NCBI GenBank assembly: GCA_012861695.1
Contig: JAAOOA010000625.1
Location: forward strand, 80,001 to 144,000
Reading direction: 5' to 3'
Source: Trematomus loennbergii
Taxonomy: Eukaryota; Chordata; Actinopteri; Perciformes; Nototheniidae
Length of the DNA: 64,000 bases
Both the position numbers and the translations under genes were made by a program. A model generated the notes under the pieces. It was not told the origin of the DNA and did not search any database. It worked only from the letters and a program-made list of their open reading frames with translations. Shown piece by piece: positions 51,263 to 62,989 of this stretch. Position 1 is the stretch's first letter; every line of letters starts with the position of its first letter.

Positions 51263-51685
51263 TTCTATTGCATTTGAATGGTCTATTTGTATTTGTGGTT
51301 ATTGGCTTAAATAACTCAGTTACGAAGCTGTATAACACGAGCACCAAAACGTCAACTCCATACCGTGCCTGAGGTCGGAAGGTAAACAGAAGCATACAGC
51401 GGAAGCGGAAGTTTTTTTTCTTCTTCACTCGGTTTTTTGGCGGATTGCAACTTTAAGGTGCATACCGCCACCTACTGTACTCGCCGTGAAGTTGTTTGCG
51501 GCCTGCCAGGAAAACCAAAGCAGAAGAAGAAGAAGTGACGTCAGCGGCTCATTTGCCTAATCCACCCCCAGGAACTCATTTTGGTGTGAACGCGATCTGC
51601 TTTAGTTCATCAGAACTAAAAGAACTCTCATGAACTAAAGTTCTCATGAACTACTGTGGGAAAAGTACTTGGTGTGTACGCGCCT

Positions 51686-52270
51686 TATGACGCTCTGATG
51701 CACTCTCCAGGAACGCTGAAGAGTACGTAAGTCAAATCAAACTGTATCACTTTCTTTGTTGCCTCATACCTGATCCCAGGATATCACCACAGCTCCACTA
51801 AATGTGCAACACCTTCCTTGGCTCTGACACAAACTGTATGTTGTTTACAAAGTGAGAGCCAGGGCAAAGAGAGGTGTTCAACCCAACAAAGCGTTGTGTT
51901 GTCAGTGTGTTGGAGATAGAGAGAGAAACACAACTCATTATAACATTGATTAAAAGTACTCTTTTTATTTGGATTATATATCATTGAAGCCGTAGTAAAA
52001 AAAGGAGTAACATATTCCATTAGGACTTAAGCTAATTAAAACATCCTAAGATACTGGAGGCATTTCAGCTTTAGGAATACATAGAGAGTAAAAAGAGAGT
52101 ATAGTAAATATATTGTATAGACTATTGATCAGATATATACAGCATGTGCAGCAGTTAGGCAGTACAGGTATATATACTGTAGGTATAAGTACACGCTATG
52201 CTAATTATAAGACATTATATGAATCATTAATTGAAAACTAGATAAAAGCCATTATTAAAGTTATTAAATC
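51686..52270. repeat. Segmental duplication, copy 1
   Basis: 51686-52270 is nearly identical to 63444-64000; with the Harbinger removed it continues into 48250-48277, matching 63420-63443. The other copy runs off the window end. No gene is seen. 52271-52516 has tandem AT-rich relatives of 52120-52200 only. Confidence 0.85.
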
Positions 52271-52516
52271 GACACTAGGGTGAATGATTTCCCCTAGAGA
52301 ACACAATTAACAAAAACATTTGATGGATCATTTTACAATTTAAATATTTTGTGAATTCAACCCAACACTTGTATGTTTGAACATGTGCAGCAGTTACAGT
52401 GAGAAGTGAAGGTATAAGGTGTGAGTACAAGTACTGCTAATATTGAGATGTTATATACAGAGACTGTAGACTATAGATCAGATACAGTATAACTATGTAT
52501 GGGAATGTGAGAGCAT

Positions 52517-53740
52517 GATTAAAGTGGACCTATCATGCTATATTTAAATGATATATTGTAGGGCCATACCTATATAAGGTATATTTATACGTTTCTGTTT
52601 TCAAAATACCAAACAGATCATGCATTTTAGCCATGCCTCATTTCGCTCTATGTGCTGTTTGCTGTCTACGGGTCTGATTCTGCTGACCACGCCCCCTGCA
52701 GGAGAGGGGAGCCGTGCTCTGATCAGCTGCTGGGCTGTCAGAAGAGGGGGAGAAAAAGAGATCTCCGTCCTCCGTGTTTTATTATATAGAGTCGTTATTC
52801 ATTTGTTTTAAAGCTCAATAAATAACAAAGAAGACCTTTGACCGGCACTTTTCAAATTTTGTCCGGAAGATTTAAACTTTAACGGACATCTTGACCGGCG
52901 AAAGAAACTGAAACTCTGCCGCACGGTCCCCTCGTTCCTTGGAAGAGGCGGAGAGGTGGGTGTTTGTCATCCCAACCCCACATTCCCCTGATAGGTGGAG
53001 AGTTGGCCCAATAGCCGTAGCGCCACTTTCCTGACGTCAGGACAGTGTTCAAATCTGGATCAGTTTTTATCAGATCCGTTGCAGCCCGTTTTTAGTCTCT
53101 CTGCGTTTGTGCACTGGGCTAATGCTAATGCTAATAATGCTAATGCCAGGATAATAAAATGGCGGCTCTACAAAACATTTCAGAGTTGTACGGGGCGTGG
53201 TTTGCAATTCGCCCAGCCAATCAGAACTGGGGCACTTTTTCCCCCCAGGAAAGTACCATCTCTCAGCAGGCACTAAAAATGGGGGTAAAAGTTCCCGAGA
53301 TTAAGTTATCTTTTTGGTGTGAACGCGACATAAGGGGTACTAACGGAACTAAACGCGAAAAGTACAGTGAAAAGTGCTCCGGTGTGAACGCGGCTAATTA
53401 CAGTGCTTGCCTCGACGGGGAGGGATTGCATTGCAGCGGGAGCAAACGCTTGCCTCGGGGAGGGAGAAAAAAAGCCACAGCGGAGAATAAACAGATGGGT
53501 AACCATGGTAACTATGGGCGGGAAGTCTTCTTCTCTGCTTTTGTGGCAGACTACAGCGCCACTTACAGGCCTGGCATATGTACTACAGCGTCTCCAGTGC
53601 TTTCGAGCGGCAATGGCCGGCCGTGGCCCAACCCCACATTCCCCTGATAGGTGGAGAGTTCCCTGGAACACCGGGGACACATATTCATGTTTAAAAGACG
53701 TACAAAAGTGCATTTTGCATGATAGGTCCCCTTTAAAGGA
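52517..53740. mobile_element. MITE-family element with nested material
   Basis: The ends AAAGTGGACCTATCATGC and (reverse complement) AAAGGGGACCTATCATGC match 32983-33482, but this copy is 1.2 kb. The inner segment 52700-52930 matches 22855-23060. A Harbinger-like right end (CTCCGGTGTGAACGC) lies near 53373-53395 without a clear left end. Confidence 0.65.
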
Positions 53741-53886
53741 TGTTATATCAGAAAGGAATTAATATAATGAGCTATGTTTCCTATCATATGGAGGTGAGTT
53801 TCTGAAGGGCCTCTCATGGGGCTCAGGTGTTCTCAGTCATCAGAAATGTTCCAATGATCTCATGGTTCTCCTGTTTTCTCCTGTAG

Positions 53887-54045
53887 AATATGAGGAGGTG
53901 ATGTTTGACAGCATGGACTCTGAGGGGAGTTGACGTTGTTGATCAGTCACACAGAGGCAGAAGCCCCTCCATCGTTTTCATAGTTCACCTCATCTTCATC
54001 TTCATCTTCATCATTCTGCTCCTGTCCACATGGAACAGAGACATG
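53887..54045 (+). pseudogene. Orphan transmembrane exon
   Basis: It is bounded by CTCCTGTAG and a GTAAAA donor. It encodes EYEEVMFDSMDSEG and then, after a one-base frame change, SIVFIVHLIFIFIFIILLLS, a clear membrane helix, followed by STWNRDM. It is not part of the nearby Ig copies. It may be a relic of another membrane protein gene; the parent is not recognised. Confidence 0.4.
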
Positions 54046-54184
54046 GTAAAAACACAGAGCGGAGCTGGAAAGTAACTTAGTACATTTACTCAGGTTCTGC
54101 TCTTAAGTACATATTTTAAGGACGTTACTTGAGTATTTTCACTCATCACGATCTGTCTGTGTTTTTCCTGTTTTCTGTTTATTT

Positions 54185-55516
54185 TCCACAACATATTTCT
54201 AGACCGACTGGAAAACTGGATTGGACTTTCGGCAACGGTTCTAAATTGGTTTGAATCCTAATTAAAGGACAGAAAAAACGTAGTTTAGGTAACTTCACAT
54301 CTGAGTGGACCAATATGCAGTGGCGACTGGTCATTAGGGGCAGGTGGGGCACAGCCCCACCTAGTGTCAGCAGAAAGTATTACAAATAATGATTACAAAA
54401 AATGCAAAAAAAAAAAATATATATATATAAAATATATTTTAAGATCATGTTTAATCATCTGATTCGTCTGTACCTTTCTGTTTTAGTCTGTGTTCTTCTA
54501 ATTAGTGTGTCTACAGTCACAGTGTGTGCCTATTGAGCTGTTTAGAGCCATGTGGGACAAAACCTGATCATGCCCCTCCCTCTCACTGTCTAAGTGAACG
54601 GTGACTGTAAAAACTACACTGCGCATGCTCAGAGTATTTTCCTATTTAATGTGTGTGGCAAAAAAATAATGACCATAGGGGCACTGAGCTGCCATCCCCA
54701 CCATACGTCATCTCACATAATTCAGAGCTGATTAGCTGTAAGTAGGTGGGCCGCGAAAAGTGTGGTGTGTGAAGAGGAGACGAGAGAGCTGCAGTGACGC
54801 ATCCTAAAACCAGGAAGTAAGCTGCGCCTGGCTTCCCTCGACAAAAAAGCAATGAGATTTCTCCATAGGATTTTAGAAAATAGCTCGAAATAAGATCTGT
54901 GGGAAACGTACCTGTTAGATAAATGCACGTTTTGTTCAGCCGGATAATATCCACATGTCTACCCTACTTTTATAATTTTTGAATCATAAATCTATCGATT
55001 AGATTTATGATAGACTTTTGAAACTACGAGAAGATAAGGAGGACTTTTACAAAAAAGTAATAGAAATGTTTGTCCAGAAGGATAGGCAAATGGACTTCAT
55101 CTTCAAGTCAAGGTAAGACCGCAATTTTATTGAAAATGGGATCTTACTAAGAGAGAACAATTCAATATTTAAATGATAAAATTACATTTTTTTGGGTATC
55201 CTTTTGTTGAACTGTCTGTTTAAAATTAATCGAAGCATCATACAAAGAAAGCTTTTGAAAATAATATTATATTTTGGTTTAGGTCAAAATATAATATTTG
55301 TAAACCTGAAGAGTCAGTACCAGTGCCTCACCAGCCATGAACCTCACTGCACGTCACTGCAGAAGCTTATATATAGACATCTACGTTTTTTGTGCCCCAC
55401 CACTTTGTACATATAAAAACGCCACTGCCAATATGACACGTGGGGTTCCTCAGGGCTCCGTCTTGGGGCATCTTCTCTTTAACATCAACATGCTACCACT
55501 GGCTGCATTTCATTGA
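54185..55516 (+). mobile_element. L2-type LINE fragment, interrupted by a hAT
   Basis: 54185-54317 and 55428-55516 together match 3345-3560 of the LINE in copy A (reverse transcriptase region around GVPQGS). Multiple substitutions and a stop show it is old. Confidence 0.85.
54318..55427. mobile_element. hAT element with perfect 8-bp TSD
   Basis: CCAATATG is duplicated at 54310-54317 and 55428-55435. The ends are CAGTGGCG…CGCCACTG, with subterminal GGGGCACAGCCCCAC. It is 1,110 bp with no transposase, and is inserted in the LINE fragment. Confidence 0.92.
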
Positions 55517-55774
55517 ATCGTAAGCATTATAAAGAGCCGTTGATTCAGCTGCATGGTCACTTTGAAGCATCCTTAATGAGCATTTATTACATTCTGTTGT
55601 TGTTTTCTCTTATTTTGGTTAATTAACTGTTTAGCTTTTCTAAGATTATTTAACGTAACATAAATATTCAGCCAGTTATTCTTAGATTGCATCTTCCTTT
55701 GCCTGTCATATATCCACTGTTAAAAGTGGATACCAAATAATAAACACATTTAATTATTCAATGTTCAAACTCAC

Positions 55775-58626
55775 CATGTTTTCTTCCGTCTGTGCTTTGC
55801 TCCCTGAAAAAAGGACAAAACAAGTTGATATTAGATTTCACCTTTATTTGTATTGTTTTCATTTGACCTGTGAATGATCTCACCTTTAGCTCTTTCCATA
55901 TGATGACTGTAACCACGGTGATGATGAGAGCCGCTAAACCCACAGACACCATGATGAGCCTCAAGCGACCTGGAGAGAGAAGTTAGAAGAGTTAAATATA
56001 GTCTCTAAAATGTGAATGAACAAAATGTCTCTTGGCTGTTTGATGCTTCCTCGTCACCTTCACACAGGGACACGTACAGAACATACAGATACAAACACAA
56101 CTTATTTATAATCCACACAGTTCTTCTTTTCTACATAAGATGTTACCTTTATAAACTATGTTGGATCTGAGTCCACTCCTGATCCTCTTCCAGTACATCC
56201 AGGTGTGTATATACTGCATGTGTGCATGTCTTCTCTAACTGGGAATGTATATGTTCTGTTCTCTCTCTACCTTTGTTGTTGTCCTCTGGTTCTGTGTGAT
56301 TGTCTTCAGATGTGTTGGTCGTCTCTCCGGCTGCACTCATTCTCACTGTTGTCCATGTTGGTGACACTGCAGTCACCTTCCCTGCATCCTCACCTTAATG
56401 AATGAAATAACAACAAGCTGTACAGTTATAAAAACAAATGTAATCATCTCACATCACGACATAAAGATGTGACGCATCAGGATGAATGATTTTAAACATC
56501 TCATCATGTTCTCACCTGAGGACTGAAGAGAAACAGCTGAGGTTCTGTGACCATCAAACACTTTACAAGTCAATCAAGTTAACCTTACCTGAGTTTAAGT
56601 TGTTTTTAGTTGTTGCTGGTTTTTTCCCCTCACCTAAACAGAAGAACAAAACTTAACAAACTATTACATTTTAAACGTCCATAAAATAAACAAATATTGA
56701 AGTATTTTTTTTTACACCAGTAAGAAGTGATTTCAAACAGATCAGCATGTTCTCACCTGAGGACTGAGGGCTGAAGGTCCACACGTTGGAACGATAAGTT
56801 ACTTCACAAGTAAACAACTCAAACCTTGTTGTGTAACTAAAGAGAGAAGTCAGAAATGTCACAGAGGCAGAGCAGAAGACTGTGATGTCTTTATATCTCT
56901 GTGATCTTTATCCACATCTTGACCCTGAAGCAGCCACTTCACTCTGTGTGGACACCCTCCATATGTCACCACAGAGCAGCGTAACGTCACCTCATCATTG
57001 TCCAGATGTTCAGTCACTGAAGATGGAGATATTGTGAGAGAAAGACAACAAGAGTAACATTAACTTCATCACTGTAATCATAATTATTGTAATGATTTAG
57101 TATATTGCTCTATAGAGACAGTTTAAAACATTATGATGTAAATACTCACTGGTAACAACAGACAGGTAAACATGAGAGTCTGGACCTTGATGTTCTCCTG
57201 ATCTGAACTGTCTGCAGACGTAACCTCCAGCATCCTCCACTGTGACCTTCTTTATAACCAGAGAACAATTCTGTGTAACTCTCAGTCTGTCTGATTTAGC
57301 TTTGGCTGCTTTGTGAATCTGTCCGTCTTAAACAGCATCACTGTTGGTGTTAATGGTGAATCACTGAAGATCCAGCAGTACTCTCACACTTATCCTGATC
57401 ATGTATCACATTGTCAAAAGGCAAAGTGACTTCATCTCCAGCTCTGACATGAGGTAGTAACTTTCACAGCTGCAGCTGTTGGGGAAAAAATCAGAAATAA
57501 ATATAGACGTCATAAATGCTGACAGAATAATGATTTATTATATAAAAAGGTAAAGAGTTAGAGTTCTGGTTGATCTGTTTAATGAATCATTTAACAACAC
57601 ATTCAAACCAGAGTTAATTACAGATCCACATAACTAACTGAAGTGTTCATAGTGAGTGTGACCGTCACTTTAAAGAGTATTGCTATGTGGGTTTTAGTGA
57701 CCAAGAGTTCACTAAAGTCACCACGTTACAAACACAACTCATCATTCTCAGTTAAAGGAACAGTACGTAGTAAAGTACCGTTAGTGATATTAAAGCTGTT
57801 TTATTTCATGTAATTGGTAAATGGTAAATGGACTGTATTTATAAAGCGCTTCATCCAGTCTTTCACCCCCTCAAAGCGCTTTACATACAAGTCACCCATT
57901 CACACCCAATGCATACAGAGCAATGTGCCCCTTGCTCAATGAAGGGGTTAGAGCCATTTCCCTTTCATCATTATGGTTTGAATGTTTGTCTTATTACTAA
58001 AAGGCTTTAGAGGAAACTCTTAACTATTATTTTTGTGAGTCACACTACGCTTTAAAAGATGTTAGTTTAAGTCTCACTTATTTGCTGTCGGATATGACGT
58101 GCATGTCTATATGTCTATATGTCTATATATGGCATGACATTGGTTCACAGCTGAGGGTGTGATTAGACAGGAAGCGGTAGGTCTTTTGACCGTGTTCTTT
58201 TTGTTCTTTTTTGATACGGAGAACTTTTAGTTACTTTGAAGCGAGGAAGTTTGTCTTCATGTTTGTATGTCGCCTTGATCAAAGAATAAACCTGATTTGA
58301 TTCAACGCTACAACGATCTCTGCAAAGTTAGTTTGGAAGCAAAGAGAGGCGCGTCATAACCCACAACCCCGATAGAGGAAAGAGGATATTAAATGTAGAA
58401 ACTGATTCAAACTCCACGACAGAAGGTATCATTCACACACCGTTCCCCATTGGGAGCGACTTGGGGTTAAGCATCTTGCCCAAGGATACATCGATTTCAA
58501 TTGAAAGACGCCCTCACTACCTTTCATTAACAGTCGTAAACAGTGTGTGTTCTCTGCATCCTCACCTGGAAAGTGGAGCAGCAGCATCAGGAATGAAGAC
58601 ATCATGATCCTTCTGAATTCAGACAT
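55775..58626 (-). pseudogene. Ig-domain receptor copy D (frameshifted)
   Basis: Minus-strand exons: signal peptide 58626-58566 (MSEFRRIMM start), V-set 57475-57150, second Ig 57016-56757, small stalk 56636-56585, Thr/Glu stalk 56393-56271, transmembrane 55969-55884, 29-nt cytoplasmic exon 55803-55775. An extra partial second-Ig-domain end lies at about 56516-56580. The V exon lacks single bases at three places relative to copy E, and the second Ig exon lacks one, giving stops. The B-strand Cys is Phe (VTLPF), while the F-strand Cys (YVC) is kept. The transmembrane exon is intact. No final exon like VRYDVDDGTVN was found. It is homologous to copies A-C but a distinct subgroup. Confidence 0.7.
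57818..57950 (-). mobile_element. LINE 3' end in copy D intron 1
   Basis: A (GGTAAAT)2 tail precedes GGACTGTATTTATAAAGCGC, a common fish LINE 3' end in antisense. A further block (ATCTTGCCCAAGGATACATC) at about 58470-58490 may be the same element. Confidence 0.6.
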
Positions 58627-58740
58627 CGTGCTTCTCTCTCGGTCTCTGGCTCTCGACTGTCAGAGTCTTCCCCTGCTGCTTCTTTAACTAGAACTCAGCA
58701 TCTACTTCCTGTGATAAATGAGAAGTCACTTCCTCATCCA
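58627..58740 (-). promoter_or_regulatory. Copy D proximal promoter with GATA-ETS composite
   Basis: The minus strand reads TTATCACAGGAAGT (58717-58704), as in copies B and C, plus a second ETS-like GAGGAAGTG at about 58737-58729. Confidence 0.5.
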
Positions 58741-60616
58741 TCTCTCCTCTGATGACCGTTGAGTTAAGTGAGATTAGCTTTTAAATCTCTTTTGTCTTTT
58801 GTTGTTATAAAAAAGAGTGAAAAAAGTGTAACGTCTAACTTTTATGTTTGATATATTTCTTGTCTTTGGTTATTCAGAGTGAAGGTAACTGTTGGCCTTC
58901 TTCATCAGCAACACAGCAGAGGAAGTTGAGCATGTAAAGAGGGTTAGTTTTAATGGGTTAGGGTTAGGGTGTTTCTGTGAAGCTGTGGTTAACAGCAGCT
59001 GCAGAGCTCTGCAGGTTTTACCCTCTGATGCCGACCACATAACCATCAGAAACATTAATAAACTCAACGAGCGTCTAATGAAACTCACTTTAATGGCCTA
59101 CTTTTAAACACATGTATTAGCCGGTGTAATGTTCATGTTGTTTTGAAATAGTTTCATGCTCTACACACTGCAGACTCTTCTGGATGTGCCATTCTTAGAG
59201 CAGTCTCTCTGACCTGACTATAGGACGCTACACTCAACTCTCCAAGATGTTTTATCTGACTGAGCTTCATGTTCTGCACACTGCAGAGATGAGTCCTTGG
59301 TTCTCTCTGGCAGGAAGTCTCAGGAGGATGGCCTGGGGGCAGATAGAGGGACCAGTGGGAGGAGCAGCTGTAGAGGACGGGATGAAGGTCGACCAGACTT
59401 GCTGGACCACACGCAGGAAGTCAGAAAGGAACGAGGGAGTCCTAGGAGGATGAAGAACCTCTCTGGAGGGCCAAAGCTGTGGCGGGACCACCGAGGCATA
59501 CAGGACCATGTGGTTGGAAGTTAGGACCGTCTCAGATATTGCAGAACGAAGCCGAGTCCTCCTGGACTGAGCAGGGGAACAGGGGGCACCTCGGCAGGAG
59601 AAACAGGCGTTGTTAGCATCTTGACAGAAGGATAAAGAGTCTGTTGCAGGTCAACAGGAGTCTGACCAGATCTGCAGGCAAACTTAAGGTCACAGGGAAG
59701 TCAGAAAGGTAAAGTCTGAGTCACTTTGGTCATGCCAGAGTTGAATTCCATTGTGAATGTCAGATGACAGGGTCCGACACAAGTCACTGAGTTCAAGAAA
59801 CAATCCTTTGCAGGAACAAAGATTCTCTCTCTTTTTGTCCTGATCCATTTCTATAAAAACCTGTCTGAAAATGAGCTGATCAGATTTTGGTCACTTTATG
59901 ATGTCATAACGATGTTTTGTCTTGTGTAACCATTAGCCAATCAGCAACCAAGGTAACCCCCCCCCCCCCCTTATCACCTGAATCTCCTCCTCGAGCACCA
60001 TTGAGTTCTTTGTAACCAAATCTCTCTCAGAGGGGCGTGGGGAGGGGCTCCTTATTTTCATCTAAAGTAACAGACAGAGAATCAGCACTTTGGAAACAGG
60101 GCTGAAACAGAGGGGATTATGGGTAATGCTGCAATGATCTGTTTGGTGATTGGAGCCAAACACTTCAGAGACATGATTGTTCTGAGTTAAAGAAACAAAC
60201 CAGACCAACAGTGTCTGAAATTAAACCTGCATGTTCTGCCGGGGTTAAAAAAGAAACTCGGAGGATGATTGCTCGCAGAGAAAATGAGGAAGAGAGAAAA
60301 CTTCATCAGCTTCTAGACAAATCTTTAAGTCCATGTTGAGTCCTACAAAGTTTTCCATCCAATTCATGCTCATGTTCGGCCTTTGAGGTCAAAAGGAAGT
60401 CAGAAAGGTGAAGTCTGAGTCACTTTGGTCATGTCCAAGTTGATTTCCATTGTGAATGTCAGATTCCAGGGTCACTTTCAAGTCACTGAGTTAAAGAATA
60501 ACTTAAACCCAGACATTAGATACATCCTGCTCGCACTGAACATGGAGGGTTTGTAAATGTTTAGACACAGAGTCTGAAATAAAACCTGCATGTTCTGCTG
60601 GGGTTAAAAAAGAAAC
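58741..60616. other. Intergenic between copies D and E
   Basis: 58741-59110 matches 62990-63360, so D and E are tandem units. 60200-60400 is an older, diverged copy of 61640-61790. A poly-C run is at 59957-59970. The ORFs here are short and unsupported. Confidence 0.55.
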
Positions 60617-60624
60617 TCTCTGAC

Positions 60625-61627
60625 CAGTGGCGTCGCCTGGCCTGGGCATCCGGGGCTTTAGCCCCGAATGTTTTTTCTTTAGCCCCGGACAATTCTCCCT
60701 CAATAATATAATACATTAACCGTGCTTTACGTGAACCTCATCATGACACAAGAGAGGACGGCAGCACTGTAATTTCCCGTGTTCAGTGAATGCAACAGAG
60801 GCATGACACCAGACCAATCAGAGAGTTGCATGGAAATAAACGTGTGCTTGTGTCATTCAAGCTCGGCTCTGTGTGTGTGTGTGGCAGAGAGAGAGAGAGA
60901 GGGAGAGAGGGGGAGGGAGGGACCGGTGCCAGCAGGGACCGTGTTGTTAGCATCTGGTTAGCTAGCTGCACTAACGGACATAAGGAGCTGTTTGTTCCAC
61001 AACAAGCTGGAGGAGAGTCCTCTCCTCTCAGACTGAGAGACTCAGGTGAGCTAAAGGACTCTCTGAGTGTTTAGATACATAACTTTAGTCTAAGTTATCT
61101 CAGTGAGTCTCAAACGGTTTGGTCACAAATTATTCAAAAGATTATTTCCGCGGCACACCTTCATATGATCATTATAGTTATAAAAAAAATAAGAGAATAA
61201 AGGAAAAACAGTTATGAAATACTATATGGCAGTAAAACAAGAATAGAGTTTAAAAGGGGAGTGATTAGTAAAATATCCATAAAGAAAAAGTACATCTGTT
61301 TACAGTTCTGTTTCATATGTGTTGAGAGAGGTATCCATAGATCTCTTCATTTTGCTCTCAAAGTGCACCAGATTGATGCATTTAACTTCAATATTTAAAA
61401 AAAAATCTTCCCGGGGGAGGTGAGCCCCCCACTCAGTGGTATATGGTAAAAAATACCACTTTACCCCTGCCTATATGCCGTGAGCTGATTATCGAGCCTT
61501 CATTGTAACAGTCGCGGGTGTACTGTGTGTGTGCGTGTGGGGAGTGTTGCAGTGAAAAATGCCACTGTAGTGCCGCCGCCACTGTGGGCTAAGCCCCGAA
61601 TGTTTTCAGGTCCAGGCGACGCCCCTG
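60625..61627. mobile_element. hAT element, clean 1-kb copy, perfect 8-bp TSD
   Basis: TCTCTGAC flanks both sides (60617-60624 and 61628-61635). The ends CAGTGGCGTCGCCTGGCCTG and (reverse complement) CAGGGGCGTCGCCTGGACCT match the 18093-29247 element. It is non-autonomous. It defines the uninterrupted form of the larger element. Confidence 0.93.
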
Positions 61628-61789
61628 TCTCTGACACCTCAGACCGTCTGACACTGAGCGGAGGAGGTTAACTCGTAGAGAGATAATGGAGAAGAGAGAA
61701 CACTTCATCAGCTTCTAGACAAATCCTTAGGTCCAATTTGAGTCCTGCAAAATGTTCTATTCGATTCATGCTTATGTTCGGTGTAAAGA

Positions 61790-62345
61790 CCAGCATCCTC
61801 TTCTGTGACCTTCTTTATAACCAGAGAACCATTCTCTGTAACTCTCAGTCTGTCTTTTTGAGCTTTGGCTTCTTTGTGAATCTGCCCGTCTTCAAACAGC
61901 GTCACTGAGCTGCTTAAATCACTGAAGGTCCAGGTAGCACTCTCACACTCATCCTGATCATGTATCACATTTTCAAAAGGCAAAGTGACTTCATCTCCAG
62001 CTCTGACAATGAGGAAGTGATCTTTCACATCTGCAGCTGTTAAAAAAACAAAGACGGAAAGAAATATGAAAACAACTGTAGTGTATATAATCAGCACGAT
62101 GATCATTATACAGCAGATACAGAAGTTTGAAAATGTATCTCTGTGAGAGTTTGGTTTCCAAGAGTTCACTAAAGTCACCACGTTACAAACACAACTCATC
62201 ACTCTCAGTTAAAGGAACAGTACGTAGTAAAGTACCATTAGTGATATTAAAGCTGTTTTATTTAAAGTGTGTTCTCTGCATCCTCACCTGGAAAGTGGAG
62301 CAGCAGCATCAGGAATGAAGACATCATGATCCTTCTGAATTCAGA
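61790..62345 (-). pseudogene. Ig-domain receptor copy E (truncated)
   Basis: Signal-peptide exon about 62345-62285 and an open V exon 62036-61790 (VRAGDEVTLPFENV through EEDAGLYT). Similarity stops exactly before the F-strand Cys. Beyond that lies sequence also found at 47720-47890 and, diverged, at 60290-60400. No second Ig or transmembrane exons follow. The B-strand Cys is Phe and the extra ENC motif is ENG, so the domain has lost its usual disulfides. A SINE sits upstream of the start codon. Confidence 0.7.
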
Positions 62346-62378
62346 CATCGTGCTTCTCTCTCGGTCTCTGGCTCTCGA

Positions 62379-62570
62379 GGGCGTGTTGCGCAGTGGATAG
62401 AGCGTTGGTGTTCGGATCAGGGGTCAGGGGAGCACAGGTTCAAACCCCACTGCAGTCAGCATGTCGTTGTGTCCCTGAGACACTTCACCCCAAATTGCTC
62501 CTGTGGGGATTGCCCACAGTATTGAGTATGTAAGTCGCTTTGATAAAAGCGTCTAACAAGCAACATGTGA
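62379..62570 (+). mobile_element. tRNA-derived SINE in copy E 5' UTR
   Basis: The head is GGCGTGTTGCGCAGTGG and the B box GGTTCAAACCC. The tail is AAGTCGCTTTGATAAAAGCG. TCTCGA is duplicated at 62373-62378 and 62571-62576. Copy D has a single TCTCGA at 58651-58656 and no insert. Confidence 0.9.
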
Positions 62571-62636
62571 TCTCGACTGTCAGAGTCTCTAACCTGCTGC
62601 TTCTTTAACAAGAACTCACCATCTGCTTCCTGTGTA

Positions 62637-62958
62637 GGAGCCATGAAACGTGTATAGTAATGCGTTTTGTTTTAATATAAGATATCTGTTTGATCACTAT
62701 TGATTGGTTGGCTTGGGTCACATGGATACGCACGGTGTGTGGAAGAGAGGGTGACACAGGGCCGTTGTACTTTTTGTTGACCGCAAGATTTATGATTGCT
62801 TTGATTATTATTATTACAATGTCTATGTCTGATCACTGCGCTTTCTTCATTAAACTACATTACAATTCAACAGACTTTTGTCTCAGCAAGTACTCTTTTT
62901 AGCGTGTCAAACAATATCAAACAGGCCCGGCCTCAGCCTCTCAGCGACTTTGTCAATG
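62637..62958. mobile_element. ~320-bp insertion in copy E promoter
   Basis: Alignment with copy D shows extra DNA between the CTTCCTGTG ETS site and GAGAAGTCACTTCC. It replaces the GATA half of the conserved composite. The element type is not recognised. Confidence 0.5.
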
Positions 62959-62989
62959 AGAAGTCACTTCCTCATCTCTCCTCTGATGG

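Larger units (their letters stand above)
48278..51685. mobile_element. Harbinger-type element with Myb-like remnants
   Basis: The ends are AGGTGCGTTCACACC and (reverse complement) AGGCGCGTACACACC, each followed by similar TACTTTTCCCACA.TAGTTCAT sequence. TAT (or TA) flanks both sides (48275-48277 and 51686-51688). The paralogous site at about 63440-63446 is empty. The element is 3,408 bp and has no catalytic transposase core. Two SINEs are nested inside. Confidence 0.85.
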
